Below, piece after piece: positions 18,761 through 27,868 of a stretch of DNA of 64,000 nt (its first letter is position 1; each line of letters begins with the position of its first letter). The position numbers and the translations under genes were made by a program. The stretch is from assembly GCF_002896855.1 (NCBI RefSeq), contig NZ_CP021850.1, positions 3,001,665-3,065,664 of the forward strand, in the 5' to 3' direction. Under the pieces are notes generated by a model. That model saw only the letters and a list, made by a program, of their open reading frames with translations. It had not been told where the DNA came from and made no database searches. Source of the DNA: Clostridium thermosuccinogenes. Its GTDB lineage: Bacteria > Bacillota > Clostridia > Acetivibrionales > DSM-5807.

Positions 18761-19654
18761 AGAGTTTTCGCTCTCATGATCTTCCACAGCAGATTTTGTA
18801 TAGATTGTATGACCACCATTTTTTAACACTCTGAATGCTTCCCTAAAACCATCCAGCATTTTAGTCTGCATACTCTCATAACCGGCATAGGAAAATACAA
18901 CATCAACTGAATCACTTAGTATAGGCAAATTTGCCCCATCACAAGCAAGATAGACCATTTCAACATAAGGATTTTTCCATTCAGTTGAGTAATAAGCCTT
19001 ATTCCATTTTAAAATCCGGTGACTTATGTCTACCATAATTACTGTTGTTGGCCAGTTTATCCTTTTTATTTGTTGCTTTATTCCTTGTCCCGTCCCACAG
19101 GCCATATCTAACATAAGTCTGGGACGAAGCTTTTCAATCTCTTTCCATATAGCATCGTCACGATCCAGACCCCTTTTATTATTTGGATTCCCATGACAAT
19201 GATGCTCATGCAGGTATTCATCATAATTCCGATAACTCAGAGACCATTGCTCGCCTGAAATCTCCCTTGTCTTGAAATCAACTACCCCATCAATAACATA
19301 GTACCGATGTTTGTTTTCACATTCAAAGAAAAGTGTTTTCAGATTTTGTGTATTCAACTTAAGCATTTTTTTACATTCAGGACATATTAAAAACTTGTTT
19401 AATCTCAAAAGACTTCTGTCAATATCAGCATCATACTCAATAAAGTCATCGCTTTCTAAAATATTGTTGATGGAGGTTTTGCATATCCATGATATATTCA
19501 ACAGAACTTCAATGTCTGGTAATGTAAGGCCTGTTTCCCATTTTGACACTGCTTGTGTACTTACACCTAGTATTTCAGCAAATTCCGCCTGTGAATAGCC
19601 TAAATTTTTACGCAGTCTGCTGATTCTTTTACCTACATCAATTTTGTTAATTAT
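18761..19654 (-). pseudogene. N-terminal part of XRE-HTH SAM-dependent methyltransferase
   Basis: The encoded protein begins with a Cro/C1-type helix-turn-helix (ISRLRKNLGYSQAEFAEILG, VSTQAVSKWETGLTLPDIEV). A cysteine pair (CPECKKML) of a small zinc ribbon follows, then a class I methyltransferase core with motif I LMLDMACGTGQG and post-motifs VYLACDGANLPI and VDVVFSYAGYESM. It resembles small-molecule or rRNA (RlmA-like) methyltransferases with an N-terminal regulator. A perfect AAGGAGG lies before 19654, but the expected start codon reads ATA. The first ATG in frame is inside the HTH (19549). IS66 copy 2 then cuts off the C-terminus. It is non-functional as it stands. Confidence 0.82.
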
Positions 19655-19849
19655 TGTATTCCTCCTTGTACAATTAATATTGTATTAAATCAGTGACCAA
19701 AGCCACTGTTTGACCCATCAATTTTTATAGTTAACATAACATTTTAAGCTTCATACTTTTCCAAACATCAAGCACATCATCCGGCTTCACATCTTAGCCA
19801 TTATGCCAGCATCTGTTGGCCTGAACTTTGACAATCATGTATAATATTT

Positions 19850-20060
19850 TCCGGACTTGGAAGGTGTGTGTTTCACCTCCTGGGACGGACCTTAGCGGGC
19901 CGATTACCCGTAAAAAAGAGTATTTATCCATTCCGGTAAGTCTACATGATTTGGCTGGTTGAGGCCAGCTTAAAGCTGGTTCCTCGTGTCACATGCAAGG
20001 TTGTTTGCTTACATGGGAAGGAATGGAGACTTTTAAGTCCATTCATCTTGTAAAGGAGGC
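19850..20060 (+). ncRNA. Candidate IS110 guide (bridge) RNA region
   Basis: IS110 elements of this group encode a noncoding guide RNA upstream of the transposase. Here the roughly 200-base leader has no ORF but contains several hairpins: CCAGC/GCTGG (19965-19979), GAATGGAGACTT/AAGTCCATTC (20021-20044), and a GGAAGGTGTGTG...CACCTCC pair around 19859-19879. Internal loops that would hold target- and donor-binding guides were not assigned. This is an inference from position and structure. Confidence 0.5.
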
Positions 20061-20067
20061 ATTTTTT

Positions 20068-21357
20068 ATGAATTTCAGACCTATGGCAGGAATCGATGTA
20101 GGTAAATTCTTTAGTGAGATGGCAATTCTTTCTCCATCCAATGAAGTAATTGCCCGCATGAAGATCCGCCATGATTCCAGTTCTGACGTTGAAAGAGCCG
20201 TTAAATTACTGAAAAAAACGGAAAAGGACTTTGATTCTAGGCCTTTCGTCGTCATGGAATCCACCGGGCACTATCACAAAATCCTTTTCCATTCACTTTG
20301 TAAAGCTGGATTTGAGGTTTCCATCATAAACCCCATCCAAACTGATTCTATCAAAAATATTGGAATCAGGAAAGTGAAAAATGATAAAGTTGATGCCCGG
20401 AAAATTGCCCTGCTATACAGATTTCAGGAGCTTAAAACTACTAATATCCCAGATGAAGATATTGAATGTCTGCGAAGCCTTTGCCGACAGTACTACAAGC
20501 TCTCTGACGAACTTACTGCCTACAAAAACAGGCTTACAGGTATTGTTGACCAACTCATGCTAAACTTCAAGGATGTATTCCCTAACATCTTTTCAAAGGC
20601 TGCTCTCGCAGTATTAGAAAAATATCCTACGCCTGTGCATATTCTTAAAGCCAACAGAAACAAGTTGATTGCACTGATACAAAAGAATTCCCGCAGAAGC
20701 CTTAAGTGGTCAACTGCAAAGTATGAGCTTTTGGTCTCCAAGGCCAGAGAATTTGCACCTTTGAGCATTAATAACTCTTCAAATATTGCCATGCTTGGGG
20801 TGTATATCTCTATGATTAAAACCTTGGAGGAAAACCTTGAGAAAGTCCTCAAAGCCATTCGTTCATTGATTGCTGAAGATATGGCAAAGGACATACCCAT
20901 GCTGGCACTGACTCTCGAGCTTCTACAAAGCATTCCAGGTATAGGACTTATCTCTGCTGTTACCATTCTGGCTGAAATTGGCGACTTTTCAGCTTTTTCA
21001 AAGCCAGGCAAGCTAGTTGCTTATTTCGGCATTGACCCCTCTGTAATGCAGTCCGGAGAGTTTACCGGCACACAAAACAAGATGTCAAAAAGGGGGTCAA
21101 GGCTGCTTCGCAGGGTACTTTTCACAATTGCTCTTGCTAATATCCGCACTAAGCGTGACAAAACAGCTTGCAACCCTGTACTGATGGAATATTACAAAAA
21201 CAAATGCCAGAACAAGCCTAAAAAAGTGGCCTTAGGAGCTGTTATGCGTAAGCTTGTTAATTATATTTTTGCTGTTCTTAGGGATAGAAAGCCTTATCAG
21301 CTACGTAGCCCTCAGGAACATGCGAAGAATCTTGCAGCAAAGCATACAGCAGCTTAA
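20068..21357 (+). CDS. IS110-family transposase, intact
   Basis: This 429-residue DEDD transposase has an N-terminal RuvC-like domain (GIDVGKFFSEMAI, MESTGHYH, DKVDARKIALLY), a central helical region, and the C-terminal Tnp domain with IPGIGLISAVTILAEIGDF and GTQNKMSKRGSRLLRR. The serine used for DNA joining in IS110 enzymes should lie in this C-terminal part. I choose ATG 20068 because AAAGGAGGC is 7 bases upstream; the frame is open further 5'. It is identical over its visible length to the truncated copy at 1-1104. Confidence 0.95.
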   Translation: MNFRPMAGIDVGKFFSEMAILSPSNEVIARMKIRHDSSSDVERAVKLLKKTEKDFDSRPFVVMESTGHYHKILFHSLCKAGFEVSIINPIQTDSIKNIGIRKVKNDKVDARKIALLYRFQELKTTNIPDEDIECLRSLCRQYYKLSDELTAYKNRLTGIVDQLMLNFKDVFPNIFSKAALAVLEKYPTPVHILKANRNKLIALIQKNSRRSLKWSTAKYELLVSKAREFAPLSINNSSNIAMLGVYISMIKTLEENLEKVLKAIRSLIAEDMAKDIPMLALTLELLQSIPGIGLISAVTILAEIGDFSAFSKPGKLVAYFGIDPSVMQSGEFTGTQNKMSKRGSRLLRRVLFTIALANIRTKRDKTACNPVLMEYYKNKCQNKPKKVALGAVMRKLVNYIFAVLRDRKPYQLRSPQEHAKNLAAKHTAA

Positions 21358-21689
21358 TAGTACTGTTACTTGATGTTTAGTTTTCAAAGAGCAACTTACT
21401 ATTTTGGACCAGCTATTTTATGTCTACTTCACCTGGGTGGTCTTGTTGTCATGCCTTTTTTAGCTCATGTGTTTTTTGAAAAATTCTTTTATTTTTCAAA
21501 AAAAGCTCTTGACTTTAATTAGCTGGTCTTTTTTTATTATTTTTACAATTATTTCAGAAGAAAACAATGGATTGTTAGTTTAGGGTTGCTATATAATTAT
21601 CAACACGCAGTTGATATTAACTCATTATTTTTTTTACACAATATATGAACTTTTTTTACTACACAAACGTATTCAAACCACCTTTTGCG

Positions 21690-21850
21690 TTCTGACTTTT
21701 TCACCCTTACCGTCAACACCAAGGTTTCGATATGGCTTGAGCTGATGGAATTGATGTCTGATGGTAATCTATTATAGTATCTATTCACGGCAACATATCA
21801 ATGAATTTTCCAGTCATATTTGAATTAGCCACAATTCAAGAAAACATATC
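21690..21850 (-). repeat. RlmD-tail repeat, long copy 4
   Basis: The minus strand gives FIDMLP then a stop, about 45 bp ending DINSISSSHIE, and the tail HIETLVLTVRVKK. Direct repeats TTCACGGCAACATATC (21784-21799) and TTCAAGAAAACATATC (21835-21850) are 51 bp apart. It has the same architecture as copies 1 and 6. The surrounding 21531-21690 and 21851-22148 hold no gene I can support. Confidence 0.65.
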
Positions 21851-22148
21851 ATCTATCCTATTCAGGAGGGTTAAAATATAGCCACCCACCTATAATTTTC
21901 ACAAGTGCTATTAAAAATTTTTTTCATACTTATCATCGCCCTTACATCTCAGTATGTATATGTACACAAAAATATTGTGGAATTTTGGCACTTCAGATTG
22001 AGTAGACAACCTGAGATATTTATGCAGCACGTTCCATACTATTTCTCCCATCTCTTTCAACCCAATACCTGAAATATTCCTACCGCCATCCCTATGCGAT
22101 GAGTCAGAACGATATCCGTAAAAGTTCTTCATTTTTCAGATAGTGCCT

Positions 22149-23177
22149 TCATTGCCTGTAAACCGTCATTATGTTCAAATCATTATCAATTTCTACAACA
22201 AAATTACCATTTAGAATCTTTGGCTGTTCTCCATCCAGATAAACTACAAAATGGTTTGAAATTGCATATTTTCCATTCCATCGCGCATCCCAGATATTCA
22301 AACTGACCAGCGGATAATTACCCTTAAGACAAACTTCTCCTTTATTAAGAGCTGCATTAATTAATCTCTCTGTTTCTTCGTTATAGGCAGTTAGATGCAT
22401 ACCTATTTCAGGATTGATTATTATTTCAGAAGACGTAACAAGAACATCATCCAGTATTTCATCCGAAAAAGGTCTATCGCTAAAGCATGAGAATACAAAC
22501 GAGGAGCATTTTTTAATACAGCATAAAAATACAGCACCGATTGTGTAGGAAATGATTCGGATAGGAAAATATTTGCCAGCATTAGTAATATCATTAAGCA
22601 TTTTCATAAGCCTTAACTTGCCCTTTTCAGGAGCAATCTGCATCAATGCAAGCAACTCAACATAATTAGCAGTTCCTTCAATCTGCTCAACTCTTGGTTC
22701 GTAATCATACTGTCTGGGAAAAAGCTTCTTCCGAAATTTCCGTATACTTAGCAGCTCTGAAAATTTCTTTTCACTTCCTTCAAGAATCGTGCGCATCAAT
22801 TCTGCCTCCTGCAGTTTTGCAGATAGATTTTCTGTAGAATAATGATATTCAAGCAATGCGCGTCTTTCATCCGGATATCTCTTTTCTCCACAATCATTTT
22901 GAAATGCATGAAACATTTCATGAACAATTGATGCTGCTAACGCATCGATGTCCGTGGGTTCTTCCGTAAGCTTCCATATAGCAATGTTCTCTCCGTTATA
23001 AAATATTGATGTATTGGCATGGAACTCTTCTGTCTTTTCTATGTACTTGCCATCAAAGAAACACTCTGTCTCATTATACAGAGCAAACCGGAACGGATGA
23101 AAGCCCTCCCACAAAGCGCTGAAATCTATAGCATCAATACGTTCCTTAATCCTGTTATATTCATGATGAAGATTCAT
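22149..23177 (-). CDS. HExxH metallopeptidase-like protein
   Basis: This 342-residue protein is of no family I can name. A zinc-peptidase motif HEMFH occurs at residues 86-90 (SIVHEMFHAFQND), with EGTANYVE further on as a plausible source of the third ligand. This arrangement is seen in gluzincin-like peptidases. No signal peptide is visible, so it should act in the cytoplasm. A short hydrophobic stretch (IGAVFLCC) is too short to be a clear membrane span. GTGGAGGTAATTAAAAA precedes the ATG. It is a lone gene between two RlmD-tail repeats, consistent with accessory DNA. Confidence 0.65.
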   Translation of the reverse strand: MNLHHEYNRIKERIDAIDFSALWEGFHPFRFALYNETECFFDGKYIEKTEEFHANTSIFYNGENIAIWKLTEEPTDIDALAASIVHEMFHAFQNDCGEKRYPDERRALLEYHYSTENLSAKLQEAELMRTILEGSEKKFSELLSIRKFRKKLFPRQYDYEPRVEQIEGTANYVELLALMQIAPEKGKLRLMKMLNDITNAGKYFPIRIISYTIGAVFLCCIKKCSSFVFSCFSDRPFSDEILDDVLVTSSEIIINPEIGMHLTAYNEETERLINAALNKGEVCLKGNYPLVSLNIWDARWNGKYAISNHFVVYLDGEQPKILNGNFVVEIDNDLNIMTVYRQ

Positions 23178-23282
23178 TTTTTAATTACCTCCACTTTAAA
23201 AATCGTTGAAAGTACTTTAATGTATGGTACCACTCAAGGGTTATGTCTAATTGATAAATTTCATTTACAAATACTGTTTATT

Positions 23283-23345
23283 TCGGTATCAAGCAAACCA
23301 TTTCGATGTAGCTTGAGTGTTAATTATTGATATCTATTATTTATA
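23283..23345 (-). repeat. RlmD-tail repeat, decayed copy 5
   Basis: The minus strand shows AGATATCAAT, then CTCAAGCTACATCGAAATGG, the same junction found in copy 4 (ATCAATTCC...CTCAAGC then the HIE codons). Upstream DMFP halves are not visible. It is heavily mutated, but the orientation matches the other copies. Confidence 0.4.
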
Positions 23346-23481
23346 AGATGTGATCAACAAATAGCTGTAAACATCCCACCCCAACTATTGACTGCCATAT
23401 CAAATACACCGTCTTCATTCGGCGCGGATGCACTTTATTAATGTCATGCATTCACTGGAACTTATTAATAACAGTGTTTTA

Positions 23482-23506
23482 GGGAGTTCATACTCTACGA
23501 ACTCCC
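23482..23506. terminator. Hairpin terminator
   Basis: GGGAGTTC (23482-23489) and GAACTCCC (23499-23506) form a perfect stem, followed on the plus strand by ATACTTTTTT. It lies 55 bases after the end of the minus-strand gene at 23562 and could stop that transcript. Confidence 0.6.
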
Positions 23507-23561
23507 ATACTTTTTTGCCAGTTCCTTTGTTTTGAAAATCAATATCCTTACTAAAAATAAA

Positions 23562-24068
23562 TCATTTCCCGTGATTAATGTATTGTATTCCATTATTAGC
23601 AAGACTTTTAAATCCTGCATCCTTAAATACTTTTTTGTCACTGATACAATAAACAAAGGTTCCGTTCATTGCCATAAGGTAATACTCGTCATATTTATTT
23701 TCATATTCATAAAAAGCTTTTTCAGCATTTTCCTCTGTTAAATCATAGCAGATATCAATAAATTTATTGTCTTTCGTGGCATAAATTCTATAGCAAGAAA
23801 TATCGCTATCAAAAACTGTATCATAGTATTCAATATCGTATCCCTTATCCTCAAGATTCTGAAGTAATTGCTCCTTCTGTGGAACAGCATCTTCCGGCTT
23901 AGTATCTTCAACTCCATTTGAAGTTATCTTTGCTTCAGTGTAGGAAATCCCGTAATTTCTTTCTATATTTTCTTTTCTATCATCCTTTTTTATCACTTTT
24001 ACCGATACAAATATGATAGCAATAAAAGCAATTACTACAGCAGGTACAATTACAATTCTTTTATTCAT
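23562..24068 (-). CDS. Membrane-anchored protein of unknown function
   Basis: This 168-residue product has one N-terminal membrane segment (RIVIVPAVVIAFIAIIFVSV) preceded by MNK. An extracytoplasmic acidic, low-complexity linker follows, then a folded C-terminal domain (KGYDIEYYDTVFDSDISCYR to IQYINHGK). There is no lipobox, so it is a signal-anchor protein rather than a lipoprotein. An AAAGGAAAGAGG site lies 10 bases before the ATG. I recognise no domain family. It stands alone, with a terminator downstream. Confidence 0.65.
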   Translation of the reverse strand: MNKRIVIVPAVVIAFIAIIFVSVKVIKKDDRKENIERNYGISYTEAKITSNGVEDTKPEDAVPQKEQLLQNLEDKGYDIEYYDTVFDSDISCYRIYATKDNKFIDICYDLTEENAEKAFYEYENKYDEYYLMAMNGTFVYCISDKKVFKDAGFKSLANNGIQYINHGK

Positions 24069-24402
24069 ATCAAAACCTCTTTCCTTTCATATCGTTTCAT
24101 ACTCTATTGGTCTCTTTACCTTCGAAGCACAACACGATATCCGTTAAATTCTCATTAACCTTTATTTCCTAAAATTTAATCATTATGCATCCTCCCTCCA
24201 TATATATTTTTATGTCAGTGCTCCTCTCTGTTTGGCAAAACATAGCCATGATTTTTCTAGTGTTTTTCTTTGTTCTTTTACAAAATATCATAGATATTAA
24301 ATAACTGTCTTCAAAATTTACCGGAAATATCAATTCTGTCGCTGTTCGGCCTCTTTGACCGCAATCTGCTCATTCTTTTTGACCGCTAGTTTTGCTCATT
24401 AG

Positions 24403-24430
24403 CCCTGTCCGCAGATGTATACGGACAGGG
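24403..24430 (-). terminator. Hairpin at the end of the transposon operon
   Basis: CCCTGTCCG (24403-24411) pairs with CGGACAGGG (24422-24430), a perfect 9-bp stem 8 bases beyond the ATPase stop. The T tract is poor. Confidence 0.5.
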
Positions 24431-24438
24431 CATATTAA

Positions 24439-25251
24439 CTACCAGTTCAATTCTTCCTCAACAATAAGCCTTACCACATGATCGTCTATGATTTTTTTCT
24501 GTACCTGTGCCCCATGTAAAAGGCAAGCTGTACACGCCCGGTTGATTTTTCGCGGTACTCCATGAGAATATTCATATATCTCGTCTACCGCCATATCCGT
24601 AAATATCTCCCGGCTTTCTCCTGCATACTCCAGGTGCTTTCTTATGTATTCACCGGTTCTTTGCCGATCATATGGCATCATATGATATCGGATATCTATT
24701 CGCTGGCATATTGCCTCATATATCTGCTTCTTCAGGATGTCCTTCAACTCACTCTGGCCTACCAGGATTAAACTCATTGGGTTATACGAATCCATCCTGA
24801 AGTTTAGTAAAAACCGGATTTCCTCCAGCATCTCCCTTGAAAGTAGGTGTGCCTCATCTGTGATGATTATAGGAATACGTCTCTGTATTTCAATCAGGTT
24901 GCTGATCTCTCTCGTTAGTTGTCGTTTTGCATCGCTCCTGTAGAATTTCGCTTCACATCCCAGCTGGTTCAATACTTCCCAGTAAAAATTCCTCGGTGTC
25001 AACGCCGAATCGCTTATGTACATTACCTTGTACCGGTTGCTGTCCAGCGCCCCAACAAACTTCCTTATGGCTGTGGTCTTTCCTGTACCAACATCTCCCG
25101 TTATCACTGCAAACAACCGGTTCCGGGCCGCATACTCAAGCCTGCTGCAGACCTCTTCCAGCTCCGGATTGCTATACAAATGCTTCTCCGGTATATCCCG
25201 GGTGAACGGCGTGTGCAGAAAGTTGTAGTACTGCTCAAACATTTCTGTCAC
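24439..25251 (-). CDS. ExeA/TniB-type AAA ATPase of the transposon
   Basis: This is a 270-residue AAA+ ATPase. The N-terminus (YYNFLHTPFTRDIPEKHLY) is typical of the ExeA/TniB group. Walker A GDVGTGKTT lies at residues 52-60 and Walker B IIITDEAHLL around 128-137, with an arginine-rich sensor region after RQRTGEYIRKHL. In Tn7/Tn5053-like systems such an ATPase selects the target and activates the DDE transposase. Its GTG start at 25251 overlaps the end of the transposase gene by 17 bases; an ATG at 25242 is an alternative. It is the last gene of the three-gene operon. Confidence 0.88.
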   Translation of the reverse strand: MTEMFEQYYNFLHTPFTRDIPEKHLYSNPELEEVCSRLEYAARNRLFAVITGDVGTGKTTAIRKFVGALDSNRYKVMYISDSALTPRNFYWEVLNQLGCEAKFYRSDAKRQLTREISNLIEIQRRIPIIITDEAHLLSREMLEEIRFLLNFRMDSYNPMSLILVGQSELKDILKKQIYEAICQRIDIRYHMMPYDRQRTGEYIRKHLEYAGESREIFTDMAVDEIYEYSHGVPRKINRACTACLLHGAQVQKKIIDDHVVRLIVEEELNW

Positions 25252-26569
25252 CGCCCTTCATGCTCCTGAAGGTTAATGCTCCGGTCTGCCGTTTTTGCCT
25301 CTTTTCATTCTCGCTCTCATATATTTTTAATAGCCGTGAATGAGTCGCCGATTTCGTTGCTGGTGTTTTTTCAACCTTTGAGCAGTATTCCCCAACCTTC
25401 AGCGGGGTTGCTGTCTTTCGGCGCTCACCATTGTACCATATCTCCAGAAGGCTCATATCAAAAGGATCATACCGCACATCCACTTTTTTGCCTATGTATT
25501 CGATTCCGGCTTCATATTCTATCCCTTGCAGCTTGAAACAGCCTGTGTTGTCAACTTTCCTTGTATCTTCCCATAAAAATGCGTCCCGGCATTCTTCAGG
25601 AGTTGCAAACCGCACCTTCTTTGGATCACTTGCATACGCCTGCGATGGAGAAACCCCTTTTAAACTGCTATGAGGCTTCCCGTTGTACCCTTCATCCAGC
25701 CATACCCGAAATTTGCGGTTAAGTTCCTCCAGGCTTTTTGCTTTCTCCAGCGATATCTCCTGGAAAAACTCTTCAACTGTGGCATTGAACCTCTCAATCT
25801 TGCCTTTGCTCTCCGGAGAATACGCCTTTGTGTTCATGTGACGGATTCCCAGCTTTGCACATGCTACTCTGAACCATTTCGAGATAAATACCTTGCCATT
25901 GTCAACGTATACTGCCTCCGGCTTGCCGTATTTCAATATTGCCTTGCGAAAACTGTCTTCCAATATCGGAAGCCTCTGATTGTCGTAAAATTCTGCATGA
26001 CACACCAGCCTCGTCGCATCGTCAATAAATGCCACCATGTATGTCCGTTTCTTACCGCCGTCGGCAGTCGGTATGTACGGACCGTATTTGATATCTGCCT
26101 GCCACAATGTGTTCCTTCCGTTTTTGACGAACCGGCGGGCTGTCGTTCCTTCTATACGAACATTTCTGAAGTCTTTTGCACCAAAGCCCATCTTCAAAAG
26201 ATGCCTGGACAAGGTGCTTCTGGAGACACTTCCTTTTTTGACAATCCCTTCGCCTTCAAGGATCTTTATGATCCTCCTGACACTTCTCTCCGGCAGTTCC
26301 TGTTTTATTTCGATTGCCCGATCTAATATTTCCTGAGATATCGCTCTTTGTTGCCCTGTATCTTTTCGTATCTTTGGTAATAGCCCTTCGTAACCATTCT
26401 CCCGGTACGCTGCAAGATACCTCCGAAGTGTCCTTTCCGAAATTCCTTCCCTCTCAAGTATCTCCTGCCGTATTCTCCGCTTTTCCGCCTCATCCAGATC
26501 CGGCTGCAATAGCGGCGATATGATCTCATGTTTCTTTAATGCTTTTTCCAATACTTCATTGTTTATCAT
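25235..26569 (-). CDS. Mu/TniA-like DDE transposase
   Basis: This 444-residue transposase has two N-terminal helix-turn-helix segments (SERTLRRYLAAYRENGYEG, SVSRSTLSRHLLKMG). A retroviral-integrase catalytic core carries D159 (LWQADIKYG), D223 (VYVDNGK) and E259 (SKGKIERFN). A C-terminal Mu-type beta domain (CFKLQGIEYEAGIEYIGKKV) follows. It should cut and join the element ends. GGAGGG precedes the ATG by 6 bases. All three catalytic acids are present, so it looks functional. Confidence 0.92.
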   Translation of the reverse strand: MINNEVLEKALKKHEIISPLLQPDLDEAEKRRIRQEILEREGISERTLRRYLAAYRENGYEGLLPKIRKDTGQQRAISQEILDRAIEIKQELPERSVRRIIKILEGEGIVKKGSVSRSTLSRHLLKMGFGAKDFRNVRIEGTTARRFVKNGRNTLWQADIKYGPYIPTADGGKKRTYMVAFIDDATRLVCHAEFYDNQRLPILEDSFRKAILKYGKPEAVYVDNGKVFISKWFRVACAKLGIRHMNTKAYSPESKGKIERFNATVEEFFQEISLEKAKSLEELNRKFRVWLDEGYNGKPHSSLKGVSPSQAYASDPKKVRFATPEECRDAFLWEDTRKVDNTGCFKLQGIEYEAGIEYIGKKVDVRYDPFDMSLLEIWYNGERRKTATPLKVGEYCSKVEKTPATKSATHSRLLKIYESENEKRQKRQTGALTFRSMKGGDRNV

Positions 26570-26647
26570 TTCGATCCCTCCTGTGCTTTTTCCTAAAGCC
26601 TATCAGAAGGGAACTCCGGACAGCTACGCAAACTATGTGGGAATTTT

Positions 26648-27214
26648 CTATACAAATACTCCTGCCAGATGATTTGTTAGCCACATATTCGTTTCACCTA
26701 TGGCAAGATGGCTGCTTTCTATCTGCGGCAGTAACCCAAGCAGCCGCTCAATCATGTGGAATACCTTTGTTTCTATCATCTCCAGCTCATTGACAAACTT
26801 GCCATAATACCTGTACAGTATAGCTCTTAATGCTCCTGCAGCTTGCCGCCCCCGTTGCCTGAATTCTTCTACCCACCGCCTTAATGTGGATATGCTGGCG
26901 GCAGTCTCAATCTCCTCAAGAGGTATACCGTCCTCCTGGTCCCGAAGGACCAGCTCGCTATCACAAGCCGAGTAATGCTTATACGGCCTGATGAAATCCG
27001 GTATGATTGCATGTGTCTTCCCACACTTGCTACAGATTACACGGAATATGTTAATCCATTCAATTTCCTCGCCCATATGCACATGACGTGCATATCTGTC
27101 ATGAAAGGTTGTTTTCCCGCCGCATTTCGGGCATATCAACTCCAGCCTTTCCAAAAATTTTAAACAATTTCTGCGATACTCCTTAACATTCCGCCCCAGA
27201 TATGCTATTATCAT
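26648..27214 (-). CDS. DUF6431 domain protein, transposon gene 1
   Basis: This 188-residue protein has a zinc-ribbon: CPKCGGKT at residues 29-36 and CSKCGKTHAIIPDFIRPYKH. A helix-turn-helix-like stretch (EIETAASISTLRRWVEEFRQ) follows. The family is recurrent in Firmicutes next to a DDE transposase and an ExeA-type ATPase. Its role is not established. By position it could be the DNA-recognition or target-selection partner that TniQ provides in related transposons; that is inference. No clear ribosome binding site precedes the ATG at 27214. Confidence 0.75.
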   Translation of the reverse strand: MIIAYLGRNVKEYRRNCLKFLERLELICPKCGGKTTFHDRYARHVHMGEEIEWINIFRVICSKCGKTHAIIPDFIRPYKHYSACDSELVLRDQEDGIPLEEIETAASISTLRRWVEEFRQRGRQAAGALRAILYRYYGKFVNELEMIETKVFHMIERLLGLLPQIESSHLAIGETNMWLTNHLAGVFV

Positions 27215-27436
27215 ATTACAAATGTGTTAAAGGGCTTTGAGGGTTAGGTGCTGGAACACTTAACATATATATTCAAAGCTCTTATCATATCCTCCTTTTT
27301 TTCTTCCAGGAAGATATTAGCATACGTGCAAACGGTCACGCAACTTGAGCAACTCCGGGACATTTATCCGGGGCAGAAACATCAATTCGACACTATATGT
27401 ATCAATACAAAACAATACTGTTTCAATAAAAATAAA

Positions 27437-27868
27437 TCATTTGAAACTATGCATCAAAATTCTCTGCTTCAATAGTGCAAAAATGTATTCACCCCGTGGA
27501 AGTATCCACTGATCAATCCTGCCTTGTACCTTGCAATCATTTACAACAGAACGTAATCCTGCGAAGTAATTGTAAAACCCATTTTCAGAGCAAGGTAATA
27601 TAACTCCGACTTCTTCAGGACCTGCTACCCTTTCTTTTACCCGATCTTTAAATGCATGCAAATCATCCTTTAGATTACCTAATACATCAACACCCGGAGT
27701 AGTTCCCAGTCCATCCCCATAATCTATCAGTGCCTTCCTTGTAAATCCTATAAATGTAACATTTTGCTCTAAATGCTTCCGATTAATTTCAATTACTATA
27801 CCATCAGTTATTAGTGGAACGCCCTCATCAATATGTACATAATTCAATAGAAGCTCCGGCTTTGTCAT
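27437..27868 (-). pseudogene. GyrI-like effector-binding domain fragment, frameshifted
   Basis: The product resembles the small-molecule-binding domain of AraC/GyrI proteins: VTFIGFTRKALIDYGDG, EEVGVILPCSEN and VQGRIDQWILPRGEYIFA. The normal continuation CTIEAENFDA is present in the next frame, so one T is missing from the T run near 27488-27493. No HTH domain remains upstream and there is no good ribosome binding site. The 27869-28100 stretch beyond it has no gene. Confidence 0.6.

Larger units (their letters stand above)
19780..21530 (+). mobile_element. IS110-family element, copy 2 (full gene)
   Basis: This is a complete transposase gene flanked by a structured 5' noncoding region and the 3' region identical to copy 1. 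The right end is at or near 21530, where identity with copy 1 stops. The left end was not determined: the 5' region of copy 1 lies outside the window, so 19780 is only an estimate based on where the methyltransferase leader ends. Confidence 0.75.
24337..27381 (-). mobile_element. Three-gene TniA/TniB-like transposon with DUF6431 protein (3,045 bp)
   Basis: The ends are TGTCGCTG... at 24337 and ...CAGAAACA at 27381 (TGTTTCTG on the other strand). When both ends are aligned from the tip, TGCTCA occurs 30 bases in on each side and GACCG 8 bases beyond that, as expected of transposase-binding sites. A 7-bp direct repeat TCAATTC flanks the element (24330-24336, 27382-27388). Three genes in operon order encode a DUF6431 zinc-ribbon protein, a DDE transposase and an AAA ATPase. 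Confidence 0.75.

Noticed and set aside
21911-22132. A 73-codon minus-strand frame directly after the HExxH gene
   Set aside because: No ribosome binding site and no recognisable motif; could be decayed coding DNA, but I cannot support a product.
25670-26326. A 218-codon plus-strand open frame
   Set aside because: It lies wholly antisense to the DDE transposase, has cysteine-rich low-information sequence and no ribosome binding site; it is a shadow frame.
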